A DNA stretch of 64,000 nt from contig BRXU01000018.1 in NCBI GenBank assembly GCA_030267565.1, positions 930,001 to 994,000 of the forward strand, in the 5' to 3' direction. This DNA is from Pleodorina starrii (lineage: Eukaryota > Chlorophyta > Chlorophyceae > Chlamydomonadales > Volvocaceae). Both the position numbers and the translations under genes were made by a program. The stretch's first letter is position 1. The number at the start of each line of letters is the position of its first letter. Positions 22,279 through 34,290 of this stretch are shown piece by piece. Under the pieces are notes generated by a model that was not told the DNA's origin, made no database searches, and worked only from the letters and a program-made list of their open reading frames with translations.

Positions 22279-23649
22279 CGCTGCTGCTGCTTCTGCCGGT
22301 GCGCCCGCGGAGGAGGGTCGCCGCGGCGGGGAGCCGGCGTCTACGGCGGGCAGGGAGCCGCCGTGTCGTTGACCGCAGGAGGCTTGCTGACCCAGATCGC
22401 AGGAGATCTGCTAAGGCATGAAGGGGGTTGACAAAGATGACCACATCGGTGGATGGGGGAGGGTGGGAGGAAAGGAGGGAGGGAGAAGGGGGAAGCGATG
22501 ATGTAGTTTGGAGACAATGGCGACGCCGAGGGGCTTACGAGCGCACACAGGCATGGCCTGGATAACTGCGAGACAGCGGTTTAGCGGTACCATAAAATTC
22601 CGGTCGACAAAAGGTTTGCGCGGCTATGGCATTCACACGACAAGGAATTCGATCTTGCTACAAACTGGTTGTGGCTTTGACAAGGGGAGGACAGCTGAGG
22701 CGTCGGGCCAAGCAAAAGCGAACCGTCATGGTCGGAGGACAGCTCGCAACCCAGCCCCTTCAGACGCGCAACCAGGAAGCGCTCAAATTCATGCGGCAAT
22801 CATTTTGGCATTGCCCCATAGCGCCATGATGATTCTAAAGCGCGTGCATTTGGCCCAAACGTTGATTAGCGACTCAAGCGTTAGGTAGAGAGCCCAACCC
22901 CGCGAAGTCGTCCCTAGCTGATGGTGCAGTAAGGGGATTTAGGAAACCCATCAATGGACAATCAGTTACCCACCCAGAGCCGCACCTGCGGTCGGTGCTG
23001 CCGCTGTTGTTCGCCCGCGGGCCCATCACTCGTGCGGTCGGCAGACGGCAGCGGCATCGAATATTGTATGCGAATTACCCAGTATAATGTTTCCCTAGGC
23101 TAAGTAACAGAAAATCCAATGGCATCCACAAGTGCTGCCGCCGAAGGGCGCCGCAGAACCCGCAACTCAAAAGCACTGGACGGATTGGGGGCGAACAACG
23201 TCAGAATGACATACGGCACCTACTTGATGCCATATTCATGCGTCTGTTTAGAAAACATGCTATTATCCTATCAAGCAGGACGTAATGCTGCTAAAATTTA
23301 ATTTTCCTGTTACACATCGATTGATAGGAATTGGCATTGCACGTTTTCAGAGGAAAGCAAATAATTGTTTGCTCGGCAATTGCAGTGAGCCCATGAACGG
23401 TTCGCGCCATCGCGTTTGCGGTGTACGTCATCATCATCAGCCCTGCGCAAGTGCGCACGTGATTTGCAAGGTTGGCCGACCCTGGTTGTTTCCAACGGTT
23501 CTCCCTCGCCTATTCATCACTAATATCACTACTTTCATAAGACGTCCTGTTAACGTCCGCGTGCCGCGCAAGGTACGGTACAGTCCCTGACGACCGCCAC
23601 AACTTGACATCTTCCACCAACAAATAATCCTGCAAGCACGGCCGGAGAC
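22279..23649. other. Intergenic region between divergent SPY and IBA57-like genes
   Basis: 1.37 kb separate the two start codons, which point away from each other. It has only short uncharacterised ORFs and no repeat array, and its GC content is lower than in the flanking genes. It probably contains both promoters. I see no clear TATA box. Confidence 0.5.
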
Positions 23650-26600
23650 ATGAGGCAAATCACCGGACCCCGTCATCCTCCCGCAATTGTGGGGCCACGG
23701 CCTTTCACCACGGCGCGCGTTCCCATCCCCACGCAATGTCGCGACGGAGTCAGCTGCGCACGGCTCGCTATGGCGCCCTCCCGAAGGTATGGCGCCCTCC
23801 CTGCATCGTGGGTTCGTGGCTCCACGTCTTATGGCCCTTCTCGCAAGGCCTGCAAGGCCTGCATACCATCCAAGCCCCCGAACCCCCTCACCTACAGACA
23901 CCCCCCCCCTCCCCCGCTCTCCCCCTGCCTTTCCCTCCCTCCTGGGCGACTTTGGGGCCGCAACAGCGACCGTGGCGCCGGCGCGCCGCCCTGCGCCACG
24001 GCGGCCTCTCAAAACCAGCTGGTCCGCGACCCACATCGCCAGTGCACGTGCGCGAACCGGCACCACCACCACCACCACCACCAGCAGCCGGCGGGCCGGT
24101 CGGCGCCACGGCGTCAGCGGCTCCGCGGCGGCGCCAGCATGTACGGCAGCAGCCGTACGGCGGTCATCGCCGCCGCGGGTGCCGTGAACCTGGGCGACCT
24201 GCAGCTCGACATTCCCGAGATCGACGGCGACATCCGCTCGCTGCAAGTGGAGATGGGCGCCATCTTCGACGTGAGTAGCATGAGTACGTGAGTAGCATGA
24301 GTACGTGAGTAGCATGAGTACGTGAGTAGCATGAGTACGTGAGTAGCATGAGTGATGAAAAGGGAGGAGGGGCTATCCACGCATAGGCCGGAGCCCGTAA
24401 ACCCCTCCGACCCCTCGTCTTCATTACACCCGTGCAACAACCCCACACATCCCCCCCCACTACCCCCGCCCCACTACCCCCGCCCCCCCTCCAGGACTCC
24501 GGCCTCGCCACCACCTTCGGCCGCAAGCGCCAGGCTCTTCAGGCGCTGGAGACTGGTCTGGTGCTTGTGGACCAGAGCCACTGGGGCCGGCTGCGGGTGG
24601 CGGGGGAGGACCGACTGGCGCTGCTGCACAACCAGAGCACCGCCGACTTCCACAGGCTGCAGCCAGGACAGGGAACCGACACGGTGGGGGGGTGGGGGGG
24701 GTGGCTGGGTGATGATGGGTGATCGTGGGGAGTGGCAGGCAAGGGCAGCGAAGTAGGCGAGGGGGCCGTGGGCGGGTGGGCGGTTGGGGTTGGTGGGTGG
24801 ATGTCCGATGCAGCCCGAGACTGGGCCCGGCCAGGGAACGGACACGGTGGGTTGCGGTATTTGTTTAAGGACGGCTCGGCCCGGCCCGCTGTGCTGTGCT
24901 GTGCTGGTCTGCAGGTGTTTGTGAGCTCCACGGGTCGCTGTGTGGATCTGGCCACTGCGCTGGTGCTGCCCAGCTCGGTACTGCTGACGGTGGACTCCAG
25001 GGAGGGGAAGGAGGCGCTGGCGGAGAGGCTGGACAAGGTCATATTCAGGGGGGACAAGGTCACGGTGAGGTGGTGGGGGTGGGGATGGGGGTGCGGGTTT
25101 GGGGCTGGGGGGCCGGCTAGTGGTGGGGGGCGGCTGGCTGGTGGGTGCGCTGGCTGGTGGGGGGGCTGTGGCGGAGTGGGGCGGCGGGCAGACAGGAGTG
25201 GGTGTTTGAGAATGAGAGTGCAGAGGTGGCAAGGGCTGGTGGAAGTGGGGGAGCCGCTCAGTGCGTGCACGGGGCATGGGCGGCGGCGGAGGGGGGACGA
25301 CGGGCGGCGAGGCGGAGCGGGTGTGAGCTGGGCGTGAAGCGGGGCGTTCGTGGGTGTGTGTGTTTGGGGTTGGAATGGGCTAATTGATGCGTGTTATCAC
25401 GTACCCTCGCAAACCGACATGGCCTGTGCACAAATCACTTCACGGTGCATCCGCTCCCACTGCCCGCTCCCCGATTTTCCCCCCGATGCAGGTTCAGGAC
25501 ATCTCCAGCCGCACCGCCCAGATAGCGCTGCTGGGACCGGAGGCGGAGGTGGTGCTGCGGGAGCTGGCGCCGGTGGGGGAAGCGGAGGGGGGGAGGGGGA
25601 GGGAGGGAGGGAGGGACGACACAGCCGGGGGGCGGTGGGGGCGGTGGAGGCCGTGGATCCGGGAGAGCGGCGACAGCAGGGCCGCGTCCAACCCCACCGT
25701 CACCCTCCTTGCACTTTTGCCGTTTGGGGACAGGCTCGTGCCCAGCTCGGTCAGTCCTGCACACTCCCCCCTGCACCGCCCTGGGCTTTCGGGTTCGGGG
25801 GGGGGTATCCACGTATAGGCCGGAGCACCGGGGGGGGGGTGGGGCGGAGCAGCAGCACACAGCAGCAGCAGCAGCAGCAGCAGCCCTGCACAAGTTCCTT
25901 AGGGTGGCTTTGCACCCAGGACAGCACCAACTCCGCATTGCACTGACCACAACGCCCGCCTTCCTCCCGCTCCGCTGGGTTCCGGGTCCGTTCGCTAACA
26001 CCGTCTCAGTCCCTTCGCTGCGGTATCTTCTTTTATACCTCCCGCCCCGTCTCTCAACGCCGCGCTCCGTCTCTCTCGCACAGGACGCCCTGTCTGGCGT
26101 TCTGAGCCCCTCATCCAGCAGCAGCGGCCACCACCCCCACCACCGGCACGTGCTGGTTGGCTTCCGCGGTCGGCCCGTGTTCGTGGCGGCTGTCAGCGGC
26201 CTGGGCCCCTCAGTGCCCGGGTACACACTCATCGCGGATGAGGCGGTGGCGGGGGACCTCTACGCCGCCTTCGCAGCCAAGGTGGGTGGGTGGCTGGGTG
26301 GGTGGGTGTGGAAGAAGGCACCGCAGCAGGAGGGGCGGAGACGACGGGTAGGTGCGTGGGTGGGTGCGTGGGCTGTGGAACGCAGGCGAAATGTCAAGTG
26401 ATGGGCGATAGTCAGCGGGTATCGAAGGTGCGGTGGGGTGGGGTGTGCGTGGCAGGGTGGGGTAGCGGGGTGGGTGGCTGCGTGGGTGAGCGGGCGCTGG
26501 GCGCCTGGCTGGTCGTAGGAGCGCGGGTCTTGTTGGCGGGCCAACCTCCCTGGGCTGGACCTTTCCTCCTTTGGAGTGTTCACATGCTAGGGGCTGGCCT

Positions 26601-27211
26601 GGGACCCCCCGGCAGTGTGTGGACCCTGGGCCTGGCGAACGTGTGCCGCACCCGTCACAGCACAGTAACACGCCATCCCCCACGCGGCGGCGGCGGCGGG
26701 GCACACACACACACATACACACACATATAAACACGCACACGCGCAGACACACAGCCTGTCGTCACCCTGATTCGGTCTTGGCTATATCTGGACTGTATGG
26801 TTCTCATCCAGGGGGAAGGGGCCTGGCCTGTCGGTTGCTGCAACCATCCGTACCGACACATACACGTGAACACATACACACACACGTGTGCCGCAGGGCG
26901 CCATCCCCATGGGCACGGACGACTGGGAGGCGGCGCGCATCCTGGCGGGTCGGCCGACCCGTGGGTCGGAGCTCACCGACGCGTACAACCCCCTCGAGGC
27001 CGGCCTCTACGGCGCCGTCTCCCTCAACAAGGGCTGCTACATCGGCCAGGTGTGTACAGGGGTCGGTTGTGTGTGAGGTGTGTTTGTGTGACAGACGGGC
27101 TTCTTTTGAAGAAGAAGATACCGCAGCGGCGGGACGGAGATGGTGTTGGAGACGCCGGCTGGGCGGGGGCGGGACGGACTGCGGGTTGGGATTTTGGAGG
27201 TCTTGAAGCCC

Positions 27212-27251
<40 letters not shown>

Positions 27252-29433
27252 ATGCTCGTGCTCGTGCGGCGGCGGTGTTTGTTTGTTGGCCTCCTCTGAC
27301 GCAGGAGACGCTGTCCAAGCTGCACCTGCGCGACGGCGTCAACCGGCAGCTGTGGGGCCTCAGCCTCAGCGGCCCCACGCAGCCGGGAGCCGAGATCACC
27401 AGCGAGATGAGCAAGGCAAGGGGGGGGGAGAGATCATGCTATAGGGTGGTGTGTGGCACCACTGTATCTTATCTTATCGTGTCGAATGGTATCGTGTCGT
27501 TGTGTATCGGAGTGCTGTCCCCCTGGCGGCTGTTGTTTGATAGGATGGCGGGCAAGGAAGGAGACGTAACCGCCGCTAACGGACCGCGGCTAACGGACCC
27601 AGCCATTAGCCGGCCGGTGTGGTGAGTGGTGTGGTGTGTGTGTGAGAGAGAGTGTGTGTTTGAGAGAGTGTGAGTGTGTGTGTTGGGAGCGCCCCGACGA
27701 GAGCTCCTCTTTCCCCTCCTCTCCCCCGGGGGTCTCTGCGGCTGAGAGAGAGACCCGCCCCTTCCGCTGTTGGCCCCTGTTTGCTTACGGCAGGTCGGCG
27801 TGGTGACGAGCACGTGCCAGGACGCGGACGGCGAATGGGTGGGGCTGGGCTACCTGCGCAGTCGACTGGAGGGCACCCAGATACAACTGGAAGGTGGGCA
27901 CCAGGCAGCGCGGCGTTGGGGAGGGCTTGGGGGGTGTGGGAGCTGAAGCGCAGGAAAAACACAGGCGCCTCCGATTTGCACCCCGGTACCCCCCGATACC
28001 TCGATTGCTGGGTGGTCCTCGGTGGCCTGCGTCCCTCCCCTGCGGTATCGTTTTTCCACCCCACGCCGACCCGCCCCGACCCGCCGACCACCCGCCGTGT
28101 TTCCACCCCGCCCCGACCCGTCCGTGGATAACCCCCTCGCGGGTTGCGCGCTGCTGCAACCAGTGCCAATGACGCTGCTTTGTTGACGTCCTCCACCCTC
28201 TCACCCCGCTCGCCTCCTCCCCGCCCCCTTGCCCGGCGACCCTTGCCCGGCGCGACGCGACACGGCACGACGCGGCGCTGGCGCGCAGGCGTCCGCGTGG
28301 CTGTGGCGGGCGCGCCTGCCACCGTCACCTCCCTTCCCTTCGCCTCCCGCAAGTTTAGCGCGGAGGCGGAGGCGCCCGCCGCGCGGGCGGCAGCGCCATC
28401 GGAGGGCGACGCCATCGGCGAGCGGCTGGAGGAGGCCAAGTGAGTGGCTGAGTGGCTGAGTGCTGCAGTTGGCTCCCTCTCAAAAACAGGGGGTTAACAA
28501 GAAGATACGGTACCGCAGCGAAGGGACGGCGACGGCGGGTGTGGTGGACACGTCGCGACTAATGAAAGTCGTGTGTTGCGCTCGCTCGCCGTGTCGCTCT
28601 GCACCAAGTGTCGCTCCTGCGTGGCTGTCACCGTCCTGCGCCTGCGCCTGCGCCAGCGCGCACGAGACTGCGCCGGGTGGCTGCCGTCGTGGAGTGCAGC
28701 TGGGCTGTGAGCCTGGGGCGCGGCGGGCGGGCGTCCCGCAGAAGCGCCGCCGCCACCTTGCGGCTCACCTTTCCCTCCGCCGCGGGACCGCGATCAGGCG
28801 CACTGCTGTCCTGGCTGTGTCCGTCGTCCGCGCGACCGCAATCTCGCGCTTCCTGCCCCCCCCTGATGATGCTGATGCTGATGGTACTGATGATGCTGAT
28901 GATGCTGATGATGATGGTGCTGGTGTTGGTGTTGTGGTTCCCCAGGCGGAAGAAGGCGGAGGAGCTGGCGGAGAAGCAGGCCGCGACGGAGGCCAAGCTC
29001 AAGGTGGGTCGCGGCTTGAGTTGGGGGCGAGGGGGTGTCATCCGCGGATAGGTCGGGATGGCGGTGTGTTTTGGGGCACCCTGCCGACGGCCGAGAGAGA
29101 GCGGCGGGGTTGGGTGCTGTGGGGTCGGGCGGGGAGAGGGGTAATAAGAACGGCCCGGGGCGAGGGAACGCAACGCAGTTACCTGGGATAGGGGGAGAGG
29201 GGTTGGCGGCGGGAGGTGTGCGTCATTGTGTTTCGAGCCCGCACTGCGCCGCGGTGCCCCGGTGGTGGTGGTGGTGGCGGGCTGCTGGCCGTCTCTGCCG
29301 ATGAGAGCTGCGCCGCGTTGACGCGCGCCCCCGCGTGTGTGCACATGCCGCTTGCCTCCCACGTTCCGTGCAGGCCATGCAGGAGCGTGTGGCGGCGTGG
29401 CAAGCTGCGCAACAGCAGCAACAGCAGCAGTAG
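23650..29433 (+). CDS. IBA57/YgfZ-family (COG0354) folate-binding protein, probably plastid
   Basis: Eleven exons: 23650-24270, 24495-24683, 24915-25064, 25492-25572, 26084-26281, 26897-27049, 27305-27415, 27794-27893, 28289-28439, 28946-29003, 29374-29433; 623 residues in this model. The GcvT-like body starts near residue 164 (MYGSSRTAVIAAAGAVNL). The family signature KGCYIGQE is built across the junction 27049/27305, and VGVVTS plus LGYLRS follow. This family helps mature or repair Fe-S proteins using tetrahydrofolate. The Arg/Pro/Ala-rich first 160 residues suggest a plastid transit peptide, as in plant IBA57.2. The true ATG is uncertain: 23650 is the first in frame, but others follow. The tail is a basic, probably coiled-coil extension ending in poly-Gln. 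The intron after 27415 appears to use a GC donor. Confidence 0.88.
24271..24354 (+). repeat. 17-bp tandem repeat containing a splice donor
   Basis: Five consecutive copies of GTGAGTAGCATGAGTAC (the last partial) begin exactly at the donor of intron 1 of the IBA57-like gene, so the GTGAGT donor motif occurs five times. Because 17 is not a multiple of 3, use of a later donor would shift the frame. Confidence 0.95.
24372..24402 (+). repeat. Dispersed repeat R1, copy
   Basis: CTATCCACGCATAGGCCGGA followed by GCCCGTAAAC. It lies in intron 1 of the IBA57-like gene, just after the 17-bp array. Confidence 0.7.
25804..25828 (+). repeat. Dispersed repeat R1, copy
   Basis: GGTATCCACGTATAGGCCGG then AGCACCGG, in intron 25573-26083 of the IBA57-like gene. 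The family B copy at 25973 is in the same intron. Confidence 0.7.
25973..26038 (-). repeat. Dispersed repeat family B, copy 2
   Basis: Closely matches the copy at 8130-8194: GCTGGGTTCCGGGTCCGTTC, GCTAACACCGTCTC, then CTTCGCTGCGGTATCTTC on the plus strand. It sits about 45 bp before the acceptor of the exon starting at 26084. Confidence 0.7.
27109..27152 (+). repeat. Dispersed repeat family B, copy 3
   Basis: GAAGAAGATACCGCAGCGGC, then GGGACGGAGATGGTGTT. It lies in intron 27050-27304 of the IBA57-like gene, in the opposite orientation to copies 1 and 2. Confidence 0.65.
28033..28137 (-). repeat. Family B fragment with an adjacent inverted R1 fragment
   Basis: 28033-28062 contains CCCCTGCGGTATCGTTTTTC (family B core, minus orientation). 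About 60 bp further on, near 28120-28135, CCGTGGATAACCCC is the reverse complement of the R1 left end. Both are in intron 27894-28288 of the IBA57-like gene. Confidence 0.45.
28495..28540 (+). repeat. Dispersed repeat family B, copy 4
   Basis: AACAAGAAGATACGGTACCG followed by CAGCGAAGGGACGG. It lies in intron 28440-28945 of the IBA57-like gene, which carries four family B pieces in all. Confidence 0.6.
29149..29190 (+). repeat. Dispersed repeat C, copy 1
   Basis: A 42-bp block starting AACGGCCCGGGGCGAGG and ending AGTTACCTGGGATA. An identical block is at 54850-54891 in a phosphofructokinase intron. This copy is in the last intron of the IBA57-like gene. Confidence 0.85.
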
Positions 29434-30307
29434 CAGTAGCAGCAAGCATTATGACAGGTGGTGCTGATGTTTGGACTTGCATTTTGGGGATTTCGTGGTT
29501 GGGTTTGACTGAGCTCGGCAGGCTCGGCGGGCGGTTGCGAGGTCCTGATGTACGAGCATATCCGGGGGGACCCCGCTCCGTGCGGGTTCGCGGTGTGTCT
29601 CGCTGTGGAATGTGCGGCGCTAGTCGTGCAATAGCGACGTTTTTTTGTTAGATTGTGCGTCATGCGTTGCCCACCGTGGACCCCGCCTTAACAAGTTGGC
29701 GCCACGTTCCGACCAAACTTATGTCTTTTGTTAGCGACGTTTCTAAATCAAATTTCCCTGGAGGAACTCGTATGGCGAGGGTATGATGAGCCTGAACCAC
29801 GGTTCGCACTCGGCAAGGGTGCCCGTCCGTAAGGGCGCACAATGCCAATGACCCCAGCTGCAATTGTGCCTAATGTTTGCGTGGAAACGTGAATTGCAGC
29901 TCGGTTGAGAGATGGTCGGCGCAGGCTCCTGTGACCTCCAGTCGTTCATCTCGTTGGGATGAAAAACTTTAAGGTCTCTCCCATTCTGCGCAGCATACAT
30001 TAAAAGGAACAAAGCATGTGCAGGATGAACTCTGTCTTCTGGCGACGTTCACTAGGCAGACGTACGGTGGGCCGTATTGCGTTAACTTTTCGTTGCCAAC
30101 CGGGTTACGCCTGCACTGTTCGTTTACTCTGATCAGCTCAAATAGCCTTAATACAAGTACAACAAAGTGCGACCTGTAGGCGCGCAGCTTCGAAGGACTT
30201 TAGTTGGACCCGCCTTCACAACAACATATGGCTGGGCCTACGATGGTGGCCCATTAGGGCCAACGGAGAACGGCACTTGCGTTACTGTTAGAGTGTTAGA
30301 CGGCAAA
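29434..30307. other. Intergenic, tail-to-head
   Basis: About 870 bp between the IBA57-like stop and the WD40 start. It must hold the 3' UTR of the first and the promoter and leader of the second gene. An open frame (30152-30307) runs in phase into the WD40 start but contains no ATG and is probably 5' UTR. Confidence 0.5.
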
Positions 30308-32798
30308 ATGTCCGCTGAGGTAGCGGTGTCAGTGAATGGCAATGGAGCTTTCCGGGCGTCTCGAGGAGCGACCTTAGGCTTGCAAATGCCCAAGGAGCCA
30401 CTCCCGACGCATATTCCAAAGATCGTGCGGGTAAGCTACGGGTTTAGTGAGGACCTTCCTTAAAACAGCGCCGAGAGGAGGGCCTGCGTGCTCGTTTTGG
30501 CAAACATTTCGTAGTCCAAGGCCGTGCGTCCGCGCTTACCAATGCTGTATTTCACCTGTTGTGGCTTGCGCCTGTCAACTAAACTTGCAGGTTGAGAAGA
30601 AGCACACTTTGAAGGGCCACGCAGACGCCGTAACCAGCCTGTGTTTTTCCCCGGATTCCTTTCTTTTAGCGTCTGGTAGCGATGACAACACTGTGCGCAT
30701 GTGGGACGTTCAGTCCGGAAACTTGCGAACGATTTTCACTGGGCACAACGCGAAGGTGCACGCGCTCAACTTCATCGGCTCGGGCACCATCCTGTTCAGC
30801 GTATCTAAAGACAGGTAATATATTTTCGCGACTCCGCTAACTGGTGGAGTTCAAGTATCGTGGCATCCGTGTGTCAAACACCCGATGGCAGCTCCGCGGC
30901 TTGCAACGTCGATCCCGCCTTTTTTTCGCAGGACAATCATCGAGTGGGACCTCCTCAGGGGCATCCTCCGGATGACTCTGGAGGGTAAGCGTTGGGCGGA
31001 GGGTTGTGCTCCTGCCTGGGTGCGTCAGCCGGGTCAGCACGCTGTGTACATCACGACAGGGCAGGCACGAGCCCGGAGGTTATCCCTTGCCCTCCAGCTA
31101 TGCAGCACGTGGTATATCACTTCAATCGTGGATTGGGAAACCCTTGACCAGGTCACGCGGCGCCGGTCTACGGCGTGTGCGTCTCGAAGGACAGCCAGAA
31201 GATTATCACGTGCAGTCACGACGAGACGATACGCGTATGGGAGATCATGAAGGGCAACTTGCAGAAGACCGTAAAGGCGCACACCAGCACCGTGTACAGC
31301 GTCGTGCTGAGCCCGGACGGCAAGTTGTTAGCCACGGCGTCCGCAGATAAGACGGTCAAGGTGCGAACGTGGAGCCGGAGGGGGTGACCGCTGACCGGTG
31401 TATGGAAGAACACCTGACCTTCATTATCCCGGGACACAGTCACTTGGTCTTTCAGTTCCAGGGGACAGCTCTTCATAGTTGGCTTGTATGGCTCCGGCAA
31501 CCGCACTGGGGCTGGCTGCCTTATGTCGCCCGGGATTCCGGGCCTTCCTTGTTCCCCTACACGCTTGGAGTCAGTCGCCGCCTGCTAGTTTGCAGCTGTG
31601 TCTGTCCTCCTTGGTATGTGGTAGATTTGGGCCCTCGGGGTGACGGCCCTCGGCTGCGCTTGTGGCCACCAGGTGTGGGAGCTCGGGACAGGCGAGCTGA
31701 AGGACACGCTCATAGGGCACACGAGCCACGTCGTCGGCGTTGCGTTCACTCCCGACGGGAAGAAGCTGCTAAGCGCCGGGTGGGACGAGACGATCAAGGT
31801 GAGCAGTGCCGTCCATTGGGTACAGCTAGCGGACAAGGCATGTACCGTAAATTTTGTATGACGTAGGGTAGTACGAGAGGGGGCATTAAGTTGGTGGTGC
31901 GCATTGGTTGGGGTCCACATCTGTTGAAAAGGCCGCCGACGGCGTCCGATGCCCTTGGTCCTGCAGTGCTGGGACGTGGATACGGGCGAGGTGCTCCACA
32001 CCTTCACGGGCCACCAGGGCAAGGTGCACTGCGTGTGCACGGCGCCCGACGGAGACACGTTCTTCAGCGGGGGTGAAGGTGAGCCTGATGCCCGGGACGC
32101 TGGAGTGGGGGGGGGTTGTACTGCCTGTCCTCCTGTTAAGGAACGATGTGACACCGTGTTGGAATCGGAAGGGCCACGGCGTGGATCAATCAGCGTTGGG
32201 CTGCTGCTGGGATTACAGCAATGCCTGGATGGGAACTCGAGGAGGGAGCGGATGGGGAGGTAACAGGGGTCATAATAGGACCGGCTGCAACAGCGCGCTT
32301 ACGGTCACGGCCTGGCGTTTGTTTTGACATACTCCACTAGCATGCATTTTCATGGATGTCAGCCATGGATATAAGCGGTAGTATAAGAGAGGCGCGCCGC
32401 AGCACTCCGCAAGCACTCGATCACACGGATGGTATGGAAGCCAGTTGGCAAACGGGGAGCTTGGGACACCCCAGGGCCATGCCACCCCAGGCTATACGCA
32501 AGCGGGAAAAACCGCACTGGGCGCATGGTCTGCTTGGCTGTCGCCCGTCGCCCCACACAGTTGAACAACGCGCATGTGCGACCCTTGGCACACCTCTTGC
32601 GGCTGCGATGCAGACAAGACGATCAAGCTGTGGCGCATCAGCACTGGCGCCTGCTTCCACACGATCCAGCCGGACCCGTTTGGGAAGACCAGCCACTCGG
32701 ACGAGGTGCTGGCCGTTGCGGTCGCGCCCGACCAGTCGATCTTGGCCTCCGCCAGCGCCGACAACTCGATCCGCACCTGGAAAGTCATCGGGCTGTAG
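30308..32798 (+). CDS. WD40-repeat protein (seven exons, 343 aa)
   Basis: Exons: 30308-30430, 30591-30814, 30932-30984, 31152-31360, 31673-31798, 31967-32078, 32614-32798, all GT-AG and in phase. The ATG at 30308 is the first in its frame after an in-frame stop at 30149. Residues of about 42-343 are almost entirely WD40 repeats, each with a GH dipeptide about 30 residues before a WD-like end: LKGHADAVTSLCFSPDSF, RMWDVQSGNL, IIEWDLLRG, DETIRVWEIMKGN, VWELGTGELKDTLIGH, CWDVDTGEVLHTFTGH, DKTIKLWRISTG and a closing SADNSIRTWKVIGL. This suits a single seven-bladed propeller with little else attached. Such proteins are binding platforms. The repeats do not let me assign an ortholog, and neighbours give no hint of its partner. 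Confidence 0.85.
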
Positions 32799-34290
32799 AT
32801 CGGGCTGTAGGCTGTAGATTCAGCTACAGCGGGAAAGAAGCTGCTGCAGCACGGCGGTCACGGATGCGGTCGCAGCGCGGCGGCGGCGGCGGTGCTGGCG
32901 ATGGCGGCTTTGGCTTGACTCGGGGTGTTACTTGGGGCTTGGGCAACGCCGGCCGCGGCGGCGGCGGCGGCGGGAGGTGCTCGCGAGGTGGTTCCCTAAC
33001 AGCGGTTGCGGGCTGGCGGCGACGACACCGCGTGTGGAGGGACCTCAACAGACGGGGCCTTGGTTGACCTAACTCGTCACCTGCTTTCCTTAGCACGCGT
33101 GATGGGGTGTATGCCCGCGGCTTGCTTGCGGACGCGGCACGAAAGGAAATAATACGCCTGCAATGTGCGGGGCGGGGCGCATGGGGAAATTAATTTGTGC
33201 AATGCTTTGCGGTGTGCACATGGCGCTAGGACGGCAAGGAGAGAGGAGGACGGTTAGTGGCGCGCGCGCTCGCGCTTTCTCCACGCAGCGCGCACGCCTC
33301 ATTACGGGCGGAGGGGCGGAGAAAAGCACGCAGGTTAGCATGTCTGCGGGGTGCAAGCTGGGCTGGCCTGATGCCGTAAGTGGCTCTGGCCGACGAGCGT
33401 ACTGACAAAATGATTGTGATTGTGTGATCCCAGGTTTCTATAGCGTCGGCGCGCGGTTGAATCCTCTCTTTCTTGTTTCATCGTCACTTAGAAACTCTTT
33501 CACCATGGGCGGCAGCCAGATCCTGGGATGCCCAAGTCTCATGACTCTCATCTTTACGGCGATCTGACGCAATCATAGATGCTCTTGTATATTGGTGACG
33601 AGGCGAGGCGGTGGCACGAGGTGAAGGCGGGCGTGCGGTAGCTCCTGCATCGCCAGAACTGACTGGTCGGTCGAGCGTGGTGCTGCCTTTCGTTCTGTGT
33701 GTCGTGCCAACGCCTGTCACAAAGAATTGCGCGGATGGTGGTTACGGGGGATGAGGGCGGATCTTGGGGCTTGGAGCGTGCAGTTGCGGTGTGTAGCGCA
33801 TAAAAGGGGCATGTAACGGATACATGCATTATTGCCAGTTCAGTCTGCCGATCTAGGACTCTTTTAGTCCTACCGGATTTGTAGCGTCAAACGCCGGTTT
33901 GCAAAGCCTCTCTCCTACGCCTACGACTCGCAGCACACAGCAGCCATCACCACATCCTGCGTAGTGCACAGATTGGTCATCTGCATTAACTGCCCCAACT
34001 TCCACATCCGAGCCTAGCTACACGGTCTTCAGATTACCCGGCAGCGTTCCCGAACCTCGCGTCACATCACCCGCCCCCGCTCTGTCAGGCGCATCCACAG
34101 GGCCCTCCGCACCGCACCATCGCCCAACCTGTCCTCTCCCGCGCTGTCGGGCACACCCGCAGCGAACCCCATCACCCCTGAAGTCCTGCTTTCGCCTTTC
34201 CACTCACTCCCAGCAGAAATCTGCAACCCGCTTCTGTCACTGTAAATAACGAACTGTGGTCATGGACACATGAGTCCCGGGCTTGGGAGC
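32799..34290. other. Convergent intergenic region
   Basis: About 1.5 kb between the 3' ends of the WD40 and NUP35 genes. Only short frames are present. A TGTAA motif occurs near 33813. I see no other feature. Confidence 0.5.
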
